Source of the DNA: Caprella mutica
Taxonomy: Eukaryota > Arthropoda > Malacostraca > Amphipoda > Caprellidae
Direction of reading: 5' to 3'
Assembly (NCBI GenBank): GCA_947561585.1
Contig: CANNZV010000121.1
Coordinates: 372,001-436,000 of the forward strand
Length of the DNA stretch: 64,000 nucleotides
Below, piece by piece: positions 12,701-24,700 of this stretch (position 1 is its first letter; each line of letters starts with the position of its first letter). The translations under genes and the position numbers were made by a program. The notes under the pieces are model-generated. The model was not told the DNA's origin. It saw only the letters and a list, made by a program, of their open reading frames with translations, and ran no database searches.

Positions 12701-15700
12701 TTTAAAACTTTAAAAGTCTGTATTTTGAAAACTGAGCTGTTTTGTTGATTCAATTTTTCGTGAAACAATGTTCGTTGTATGTGAAATTCCATCTGAATGA
12801 TGAAAATTATCCTAGAATCAGGGCATCATTATCTCGATAACGAAGCTTTTTTGGACATTTTTTCATTCATGAAAAAGTTACTACTTCGGGTTTTATTGGC
12901 AAGATGTCAAATTTTGTCGGAGCTGAAATGAAACATCCTGTATAGTTAAAAGATTGCAATGTCGGATTTATTTTTTCAACTTTTCGTAAATGACTATTCG
13001 CTTAATTCGACCAGTTGTAAATGTCTTGAAATGCTTAAATACTAAATAGTGAATAGTTTTCTGTTACGTTGAAAAAAATATAAATCCGATAAACACTTCA
13101 AACTCTTCTATTTTATTTTCTAAATTTGATTTCGTTAGGAAGGACGCATGTTCCAAGCTTCGAATTAATTGCCTTATTTTTATGAGAGTCTTCTAACTTT
13201 TTAATCTAGAAACTTGTCGATGTATTAGGCCTGAGACGTGGCCAAGTTTTTCTGTTATATTGGCACGGGAAAATGGAAAAGATTTAGTTATTAGTTTAAA
13301 TTTTGGTTGCTATGATCACACGACTCTGGCACTTAGTATTCTATTGCGAAAGTAAAGAATATAAAGTAGATATTATAAATTGTGTAGTTACTATTCGTTA
13401 TGGTGCAATAATTAATTAATCAGTAGGGGTGGAGGGGGTTAGACGTCTGCCTTACCGAAATTTTCTCTCCAAAATATTATTTCGCTGTTTAGGTGGCGCT
13501 TTTAGAGATCAATTGGAGGATTCTTTTCAGGTCGTATTGAGAAACTGTACCCGGTGTACTAACTTTGTAGTTTCACTTGTTTCGTTAAGTCTGAGTGTAG
13601 AATAATTATCATTTCATGTGTATAATTTTTCTTTAATGCGTTTGATCTTTGCACTAGTAAATTGAAAGAGACCTCACACGAGATTTCCGTCAGTTGATTA
13701 TAATAATATCATTGATGATTTTTATTTCTCAGGATAATCTGGACTAACAATTACAAATTATCTGAGATTATGGAGTTGAAAAATAACTGCCTTTGTGTCA
13801 AACATATGAAATATTAAACTCGGATAATTGCATCTGGAGTTCATGTACACTGTTCTTCAAGTACAGTGTACTTCTATATACACAGTATAACATTAGGTTA
13901 ACATTATTAGTAAGGTTGTCACCAACTGTCACAATCTAATCATTAAAGTTACACCTGTTAGTTCCACCAGGTGCGAGTCATTTTAAATTAGAAATAAACT
14001 CGTGTATGTCTACCAAATGGAATTATTTCATTTTATTTTTATTCACCTAAAAATAAATTTTTTGATTGAGAATTTTATAAATAAACGAGTTTATAGAAGT
14101 GCAACCAAACTTTTCTTTCTTAATTTATTTATACTACAGCTCTAATAGAGTCATTAATTAAAACAATAGTACTTTGTATGTACTATCAGAGAAAAGAGTC
14201 TCCGCATGAGTATACATACTGTATATCTCACGTCACTGTTTCCTAATTTTCTATTATTTTCAAATCTTACATATTTGTCGTCGAATAGACAGACCAAATT
14301 TAATATATCTACAAGCATTACAAATTTACAATTCGTATCGTTAATTTTGGAAATAAAAAAAAATAGTAAATTGTCATAAAATCATTAGGTACGGATACAC
14401 TTTTCTTCGACTGTACATATCGTAGTCTAATTACCTGTGATTTATATTCAATTAATTAACTTATTTATATTTTACCAGATTTGTAAATCACTGTTTTTCT
14501 CTTCTACATCACTCATGTACGTAATACATACATACTAATTATACTAGACGCCAGTGCATCTTCTTTTCACCAATGTTCCTAATCAATTACAATAACTTCC
14601 AAACACTGTGATTTATAATAGAGATTATATCCACGAGCAAGGCTCGCCTCTCTTTGTTTTTCTACTAATTGAGCTATTTGGAAAGGTTACTCTTGGCCTT
14701 GTTTCCAGGACAATTAATTTCCCTGAGTACTATCGGAGATATTGTTTGCGTACATGGCCTAATAGTACTAACAGCACTGATTAATATAGTAAGGGATTTA
14801 ACATTAGCTTAATACAAGAGACCTGGAAGAAGCAAGTCAGAAATATAGTGGCCCATGAACAAAAACGCTCACAGGTTTAAATTCAATTAATTGCAAAATA
14901 AGAATATGCAGTTGGTGTTTCATTCAGAGAAATTCTTTGCGGTGAGTAATTGTTTTGGTGTCTAGCATTTCTTACTGTCTGGTAATGAAGGTTACTCTTG
15001 AGTGAGTAATGCCTTGCGTTACCTGCAAGGGACATGCTACTTACTTACCTTCACGAAATAGCAGGGATATGTGTTTGCGAGATACATTCGAGACTTTTTA
15101 CACTCGTCTCTTTGGGAGTTTTGTTCTTCCGAATTACGTATGGAAAGAACATGCTTGATATGGGATTGAAACGGTTTTTTCAACCACACCTGAATTTTTG
15201 AAGTAACTTTCATAGTTAACAAATTCAAACTAAGTTGAAGGTTGATCTTCGACCACTCTTAAAAATTCATTACGAATTTTCGAGATTAATATAAAGAGAA
15301 ATATTAATTTAATATTAATAAATATCAATATGTGTATATCCAGAAAAGCTATTAATCCTACAATAGAAAGGTTAACCAATTCATTCATAGCTATCTTCAG
15401 AATAGTCTCCAGTTGTCACTCTCATATACTTTGGCTTTCTTGCAGCATTTGAGGCAATAGAAACAAATAGAGAAGACTTTACACCGACTCTAACAGCACA
15501 ATAACGATGAAATCATTCCACTCAGTTGAGTCGAAGCCGTCACTTTTCTTCTGTCTCTTTTTAGACACACTTCACCGACACAACATTGTTTCTTTTATCT
15601 CTAAGGAGAAAGTAGGTAAGATAACATATAGCAGCTATTTTGTAATACTTATTGAGTATGTTACGAACTATCGGTAGGTTTCACATTTTCGGTTACATAA

Positions 15701-18700
15701 TAAAAAACAAAATAATAATTTATATATATTTTAATTTAACAATAATTATATTTACCGTTTTTCATATGACTGACGATGTGAAACTGACCAAGAATTCGTA
15801 ACATACTTTATGTGATAGCAACAGGCCTTTTCTATTTTTGTTTATTCACTTTGTTTGAACTGAAGAAGATTGAAGTATCAATTGTTGCTTCATATGAACA
15901 CCATTTAACACTATATTATCAAGTGAAAGTGGATGCATGAGAATGAAGTGGGAGGTAAATTGGCCGGTGATGAAGAGCAGACCAATAGAATTCTATTATT
16001 GGCATGGCTGAAGTTCCTGGTAGTCCCAATATTGAACAGCAACAACTCGGAGATAAGTGAAATCCTGTACGGAAACGCGATCGACTTTCTGATAGCCGAC
16101 ATCAAAATATTGCCTGTCCTGGAATGTCTTTCTTTCTTTTTCTCTGTGCTTTGTTGGTAGAGAAGGGGACCAACAATTGCTGGGAAAGACTGACTGAAAA
16201 CTATATTTCGTTAGTTGTTAAAGATGTGTTCAAGATTTATAGGATTGGCTGACTCTGTGTTTAAAGATTTATAGGAATGGTTGATTTTTTTCTATATTTA
16301 AATGGAGTTAAAATGCAGAAGATCTCATCTTGTATCTACTTGATTTAATTATTTAAGCTTAGAGTTAAGACTTTTACTTCCAGTGATAATCTCTCTTCAA
16401 AGTCAATCTTAAGAACTCGTGAAAACATCGGATCATTCGTTCTTTTATTCTATTATTATCTTTTATTACTTTAAACTTTGTAGAAATCTTCCTAAGATTT
16501 TCCTTGGTAAAAAATGAGCAATCAAATTCTATAAAGTAGTTTGGAAGGAAAGTTTCATACCTTTTGGATTTTATAAAACCTACAAGTTCATGAGTTAAAG
16601 TTTTGTAAGTTAAATAGTGTTAACTCGGTATGTTTTAGTTCATTTAGTTGTTTCTCTTTCTTTTTAGTTGTTTATAACATTCTTCTATGGTTTTTAAAGT
16701 TCATAGTTTTATGTTACTTATGAAATTGGCAACTTGGTTAAAAATAAGAGCAGTAAATTAGGAAGTCGTCAGTAAACCGACGTACATTGCAACAATAGAT
16801 AAAATAAATATCATCTTTCAACAAGTTTTCTGTCCAGAGAACAGGTATAATACATTTAACAAATCTCATTGCACTTTTTGTATAGACTATTTGTTTTTAT
16901 CCCCACAATAATGTAGAACTTTGTCCGATATCCACTGAGACTTCACTCCTATTAAATTCTAATGATAGCATTGGATCACTACTGTTAATTTATTCAATGG
17001 AAAGAATGCGACAGAAAATAGGAAGCCAGGAGAGTTCGATGGGGTAAATAATTGGTTGGCACTGACTTAAAAATACCTCTGACTGCCTGGCTAATTAAAT
17101 AGTCATTAGATTTGATTTGCTCTATTGGAGGGTATAAATGTTCTCAGATACTCCTCGTTATTGCATTTCTAATTAACTGTAATTAAGAGTAATTATCGAG
17201 CAGACTGCTAATTGCTCTTTTTGGCTAAATTGCTCACGGTACCGAGAACATCTGCAGTGACTCGGTGTGCTAAAATAATTGCATTTTAGTTGTCCTTGAC
17301 GATCATTTTGCATCCTTTCTTTGATCGCAACTGCCAGGAATTTATCATTAAATACTATAGCCTTAAGGATTCAGAATATATAATAATTGTGCTACTTATG
17401 GTCTTTTGGAAATATTTCCCACTCTTGAAATACCAAATCGAGATTCTATATTTATAATTTGTACAATATTGTGCTTATACTTTATATCTATTTTTTGTAA
17501 GTAATTCAGTTATATAGAGTTTATATTTTATATATATTTTTGTAAGTAATTTACTCGCAATTATAATGTTAATTTTATGGAGTCTCTTTCTTCTCTGATA
17601 GTTTTATTTGTCTATTTGTTTTATTCACGTTTGTATTTAGTGCAGTTGCTAATTTGAGTGCAGAATGTGTGTTCTTTTCCAGTCGTCTGCATGTCTATTG
17701 GCAAAGTAACTTGGCAGGAGTTGCCCTGACAGCTAATTACAACTTCAAAGCCCCTGGTGCAAAAGTCTCACCTAACCAGCTCGCTGGAGTTTGTTTCAAT
17801 AAGGTCTAAAATAGGCCTAACAACCGCCCCATAGTTACCTAAGCTTCTAACAGAGTCCAACATTAAACTAACGTTAGTGAGACTAAAATTATACACCATC
17901 GTTTCTAAAATGTGGATGAATTTTTATCTGCATAATATATCCATGTATATTGAAACAGATTTTCGAAGAATTTACCAAAATGTAATTTTAACATACTGCT
18001 TTTGATTGTTACAATTAAAGTGTTCATAAAAGTGTTCTATATATATTCCAATAGACGTATTTTCACATTAAACGATATTATGAAGTCAAATTTAACTTCT
18101 GTATTTCAGTAAAATATCCTTAAATACTTGATAGAATTGGAAGAAAAATTTATCCGAATCGATATATATATATATATTTAATGTAAGTCATTAATATAAT
18201 TAATAATGAACAATGTGATAAATTAGCTGAACCTTATTGTATATATAAGAAAACACATTGTTATTCTTCACTCACTCCTCACAATATATTTCCCCTTTTC
18301 TTTTCTGTGCCGTAGCGCAGGGACTTAGAGTCGCATGTCTGATGAGTAAATGCAATCCTATTAGTTTGTTTGTAGATGGGGAGACATGCAATAGTTTATA
18401 TATAAATAGTACATTGATTTTATTATAATTGTAACATGCTCGCTATTTAAGCAGCAGGGGATCTTTTTCATGCTTCATATTGTCTCAGCTCACTAATATT
18501 TTCGCCTTTTGGTTTTGTATGCGACTACACTGTTATTCTTTTCTAAGTACCTTCTCAAAATTGCAGAAGGTTATGTTTTGATAGGATTTTATTTATTTAT
18601 CATCTTGTTATTCGCATAACTCAAAAAACATATTCAACCAAATTTCCTAAAATTTAATTCATTATCCAGAAACTATTTGATGAGATTTTGGGAGCGATCG

Positions 18701-21700
18701 GATCAAAGGTCAAAGTCATTTATAACTCTAAATGAATTCAATAGTGGCGGAAAAGGTATGCGCTCTACAAGTGTCCGTTGTAGTTTCATCACTATTTTGC
18801 ATCTATATCTTCAATGTGGATAATTATTACATAAAGTTTACAGCACAATGATCTAAATTTGATTAGATGATCTGTGGGCATTATTTGGTCACACTGGAAT
18901 GACTTTCGTCTCTCAATAACAAATGGAAGATTGGATAAAAATTGGAGATTTCTGACGAATCAGTTTGATCTCCAGAAGATAAGCGGATTTCCCCTTTTTT
19001 ATCTTTTGACTTAGTCCTGATATTTACGGTGCGGCTGAAATTAAGGTTCGGGTGGCTAAAATTAAGGTTCGAGTGGCTAAAATTAAGGTTCGAGTGGCTA
19101 AAATTAAGGTTCGAGTGGCTTAAATTAAGGTTCGAGTGGCTTAAATTAAGGTTCGAGTGGCTGAAATTAAGGTTCGAGTGGCTGAAATTAAGGTTTGAGT
19201 GGCTGAAATTAAGGTTCGAGTGGCTGAAATTAAGGTTCGAGTGGCTGAAATTAAGGTTCGAGTGGCTGAAATTAAGGTTCGAGTGGCTGAAATTAAGGTT
19301 CGAGTGGCTGAAATTAAGGTTCGAGTGGCTGAAATTAAGTTTCTAGTGGCTGAAATTAAGGTTCGAGTTGCTGAAATTAAGGTTCGAGTGGCTGAAATTA
19401 AGGTACGAGTGAGTAATGTTTGGTTCAATGGTGACTGTAATTTCTTAATCGTAATAACTGAGGTAACATAATTTTGATTTGCCCAAGTCATGTGACGATG
19501 AAAGGAATATATTATTGTCTTATTTCTTTAAGTTTCCGATACTTTTTACAAAGCCAATTAAGATGTTACTTTATTGAGAAGAAAGAGTTTATCTACAATA
19601 TAAAAAATGAAGCAATATGATTATTGATTCATGAAGAAATTTAAGAACTCATTTCAAATTCTCACTTCTAGGATCAATTGTGATTATTTTCATCCTTTTG
19701 ATTTACAAGAAAGGAACATGCTACTTTTCTAGGAGTTGGTATCCGCATCATTTTAGAAAGGAAGTGTTGTGCCGAGTCAATGGCAGACAGTGGACTATTG
19801 ATACAATTGAGTAGCTGTCGAAAGTGGAATCAGTTTTGTTAGGTCCCTGACAGTGAGTTTATGGGACCACACCTTCCAGAAAATTGAATTTATCACTTGA
19901 GGATGGATAGCAATCTTCTCCAGTTATTGATTATCATTCTTCATGAAATTGAAAGAACTCCTCGAGGAGACTCTTTCTCTTTACTGAGTATATGATGGGT
20001 CAGAAAGTCATACTATTCATTCCTTCAAGTCATACTATTCATTCCTTCAAGTCATACTATTCATTCCTTCAAGTCACACTATTCATTCCTTCAAGTCATA
20101 CTATTCATTCCTTCAAGTCATACTATTCATTCCTTCAAGTCACATTATTCATTCCTTCAAGTCACACTATTCATTCCTTCAAGTCACACTATTCATTCCT
20201 TCAAGTCACACTATTCATTCCTTCAAGTCACACTATTCATTCCTTCAAGTCACACTATTCATTCCTTCAAGTCACACTATTCATTCCTTCAAGTCACACT
20301 ATTCATTCCTTCAAGTCACACTATTCATTCCTTCAAGTCACACTATTCATTCCTTCAAGTCACACTATTCATTCCTTCAAGTCACACTATTCATTCCTTC
20401 AAGTCATACTATTTATATTCTTTAAATGTATAAGGAATTACAATTATATAATAACTTTGAGTCATAACTTGCTCTTGATACCATTTGAAGTAATTGTGAG
20501 TCGTGATTTTGGTAATAAAAGCGGGGTATTCTTGAACAGTAAATTTTACCATAGAAATATGTATTATATACATGAAGCTAGATTATGTGCACTCGGTAGA
20601 GCGCATACTTTCGCCGCCGCTTTGACACGTTCTGTCCCAAAATTTGATAAACTGCTAACTGGATAATAATCAATCGTCCCACCAAGTTTCATGAAATATA
20701 GTTCAATACTTTTGAGTTGTAAATGACCTTGACCTTTGACCGGATTACTCCCAAAATTCTAACAATGGTTCCTGGACATTGATCAATTGTACCATCAAAT
20801 TTCAGACAATTTGGTTGAATACTTTTTGAGTTATTGAGTTATAAATGGCCTTGACCTTTTTCTTTGACCCGATAGCTCCCAAAATGGTTCCTGCATATTG
20901 ACCAATCGTTCCACCAAGTTTCATGCAATATGGTTCAATATTTTTTGAGTTATAAATGACCTTGACCTTTGACCGGGTCACTCCCAAAATTCTACCAGAA
21001 GGTCACTGGACTTGGACCAATCGTTTCATCAAATTGTTCAACACTTTTTCAGTCATGCGAATAACAAGATGATAAATAAATAAACGACGGCTAAAATATG
21101 ACCTTTCCGCATTCTGAGAAGGTAATAACGTTAATCTAAATAGGTTTGGTTTTCCCTTTCAATCATAAGTCAAATGAATCGATCACTATTTATAATAGTT
21201 TAAATTCTTCAAAGGGATCTGTACTAAATGATCGACAGTATTGGAAGTTTGATTCAATTTTCTGTCCTTCCAATGGACCAAACATTGCGAAATCCAATCA
21301 GCAATTTGTCCACTATTGTACAATCCGATATAAAGTATCTATCTATTGCTAATGTCTGATAGAAAATAAATAGAATATTTCAATCAGATGGGCATTCTTA
21401 TAGATAATAAATTGTGTAACTAGTAATGAGTATATCCAATGAGTTCAAACATCCCATTAAAGATTTCACTATACATGATTTTATTTTGTTTAAGTTTGGC
21501 AATATCGAAATATCTATAAGTGACGGTAGCCACAAATGGATTTAATCACAGGCCAAATGTTCATTCATTTATTTAGTAATTCGTTAGTTGAGATGAAAGT
21601 GTTACCTGCTGCAGCAAATGCTTCCATTCATATTCACCAGATAAAGTCATTAAAGCTCTACAATTTGCTCAATATATTTCACAAATTGGTTTGCTTTTGC

Positions 21701-24700
21701 TGCAATATCTGTAGTCTGATAACCGACAATAGATTCCTTCTGTAAGCAACTAATTTGTTTTACATTAAACCTCACATTGGGAGCAATATTTTACGCAATG
21801 AGTTCTGATTATATCACATTTCATTCCATTATTTATATTCATCGTACAAAGTATCCGAAACGTCAGCTATTTCGTTTGACGTTTGTTTGAAAAATGTACA
21901 TTTTAAAAAAACTGAACAATTTCAAATACAGTTGCTCATCTAATTAGAAAATTCGTTCATTTTGTTAGTTTTTTAATATTTACATTATCAAAATGGTGAT
22001 ACTTTATGACGTCACATGGGTATTGATTAAGAGCTTCTATTAATTGTGATTAGAGGCAGGCCCCGCTTTTATAAAAGATCAAATAATAGCGATTCACGTC
22101 AGTTATTACAGAATCTATACATAGTGAACTAAGGCCATTTTTTGTGATGTTTATTTCATTTTAACTAAAATAAAAATCAATATTTTAATTATTCACATGT
22201 GGTTATTAAAAGCAATTGTTCAGAAATTAGTATTTATATCAGAAGAAACTTTTAATTCACTCTCTACTTTGAACTTTCATCAGCCAATTGTGTCTACTTA
22301 TTCCGCAATATACGCGAAGTCAAACCCTCGGACCATTTTCACTCATTTTAGCTCAAAGAAAATGAAATGTATAAAGAATTAATTACAATTATATAATAAC
22401 TTCCGAGTCATGTCTAGCTCTTATTACCATTTGAAACAAGCCTGAGTCATGATTTTGGTAATAAAAGTAGGGCCTTCTTGTATAGTACTTCTTATCATAG
22501 AAATAAATACATGTTGTAATTCCTAACTACACTCATGGGCATCCAATGAAATGGTAAAAAAAGATGCCTGCAGGCATTAACTTAACGAAACCTTTCTCAA
22601 AGTTACAGTTGTCTCAATATTGTCAATTTTCAAGAACTGTAGGTGTATATCTTTCAAAAGGCTCGAGGCAAGTTTTAGTAACTTCAGATTGAATGTTTTT
22701 TCAAGTCCTCTGCTGCAATGTTAGCCTAGGGCTCTGTACACAAACTTCTCGAATCTCTGTTAAACCCTGCCCAAATATGGATTTTCTCAGGATTGAGACT
22801 TTTTTCGGGTGTAAATGAAGTTCCTAATCTTGGTCTGAATTAACCTGCATATTCTCTTTGCTTCTTCATATATCTCAATTTGCAGTGAACTCTATTTGTC
22901 GGTTTCAAAGTTTTCCATAACTGTCAGCCAGAAGTTCTGTTGGTAGTTTGATTGAGTGAGTTTGGAGTTTGTTATCCACGAAGATATGAATGGAATACTT
23001 TCTAAACTGTGGCTGATGATCATTTTTCGAATATTTTCAAAGCTAGAATAGATATCAAAAAATTAGAAAACCTCTGTAATGACATTGTGGAATCTTAACG
23101 CATTTTTTTTCTTGAAAATATTTCAATTTTTGAGTTAATTTTCTTTCCGATATTAGATTTAAAAAAATCGTCTAGTTTATTTTTAAGTTTAATATTTCTT
23201 CTTTCTATTGGAGGTTTGATCCTTTAGAATTTAAGATAATACATTATTTTTCAATATTCAGGGAATAGAATAGAGCAGGGGTGGGCAAATGCAGCACTCG
23301 GTGCTATTTTGGCACTCAAAATGGCACCACTGCCCACCCGGGAAACGGTGCTTTATTTTCTTCCAAAGAAAATTAAGAATTTTTAGCCCTGACTGCTCTA
23401 TAAATCGAAAGGATAATATAGATGTGCATTGTCGACTTATTGAAGAACAGTATATTTGTAATGAATGACCTTGATACTTTGATAGTAAATTTTATCCCTT
23501 AATAAGGATTTTTCTGTTTATTGTTACAGTAGTGCCGGTGTTTAATTTATTTACCTCTGTCTCTTTTTATCAAGATCAGTTAAATTTACATCTTTCATAC
23601 GCTTATCTTGGAATATTCAAACACTGTGGTAAATATTTATGCAATCATTTTTAATTCCCATTTTTAATAAGTTAGGTAAGTAATTTATCCTGTGAATTTA
23701 TGAGTTACTTATTATTACTTATGCAAGATAGCTTATTTTTGTTTTTATTGTGATATTTTCTCATGAAGAAATTTTTTTATACATCATATATTAATTCTTT
23801 TTAATGCAAATGATAAATCTACTACCAATATTTATGCTCAAAATATGTACCGTTGTACATGTTCGTACTTCAATTAAATATACCACCTCATTATATAATT
23901 ACTCAGTATCCCAGCAATTTAGAAAACTAAAAGAAAATTGGCACCGAGATTCCATCTTTCGGCACTGAAAAACACAAAGTGTGCCCACCCCTGGAATAGA
24001 GTATAAATTGATCTTAGTTTTAAATATAATTTTCTGATTTTCAGTACGAGCTTCAAACTTTCACCGAGAAAAGGGAAACTTCCTGGGCGTTCACACCATA
24101 CGGGGGAGGAGATATAGACGGGCCCAGTAGTGGACCTGCCCCTCTCCCTTGGGAAGTGGACGCAGTACCAGCTCACCTTTTCCATGATGAAGTAAAAGTC
24201 CTACAGGTGCCACACACAGCTTCAGTGAAGGAGTGTCATCGGTGCAAAGGCTCTGGCTCATTGCAGTGTTCAGAGTGTCATGGCAAAGGATGGGTAAGAA
24301 GAACTAACCTTCATATGACTTGTAGGGATGTAAATTGAACTATCTTCCTACATAGATTCATTAGTATAATTAATTGAAAATGATTTTCCTATATTTTTTT
24401 TACTCAGTTTGGATATTTCTGAATTAGTTTTAAATTTAAACAAGAATTAGTTCAAAATCAATTTGAAGAGCTACACTAGAATAGCAATTTCGAGATTTCA
24501 TTTCATTTAATGTTATACGTTTCCTTCATAATGATAATGAGAACATATTAAGCTTGGACTGACAGTTTCCTTTGTTACAGACTCGGTGCATGTCCTGTCA
24601 TGGCGATGGCTGGTACACTGACAGCAGTGGCTACAAGGACCGCTGCTTCTACTGTCAGTCTGTCACTCACGGTCACGGTAGGCAAGACTGTCTAAAGTGC

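Larger units (their letters stand above)
7009..24044 (+). other. SSUH2 intron 2 (17 kb), repeat-filled
   Basis: Opens with GTGAGT and closes with TTTTCAG. Its recognisable content is entered separately: dispersed repeats, inverted repeats, three minisatellites and a hAT element. I see nothing recognisable in about 7020-8010, 9200-9610, 9730-10890, 13100-15650, 15810-18550, 19413-20002, 21124-22370 and 22510-23275. Several of these contain open frames of 60-80 codons without recognisable features. Confidence 0.85.

Noticed and set aside
15933..16160. Possible short exon (MHENEVGGKLAGDEEQTNRI frame)
   Set aside because: An antisense frame is equally open, no splice sites fit SSUH2, and no homology is recognised.
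19029..19491. Repetitive proteins (FEWLKLR, AEIKVRV and ISATRTL repeats) encoded by open frames on both strands
   Set aside because: They are by-products of a 21-bp minisatellite whose unit is a multiple of three and lacks stops; several frames are open at once.
23919..24185. Minus-strand frame over SSUH2 exon 3
   Set aside because: Antisense shadow of the exon and of the adjacent hAT terminus.
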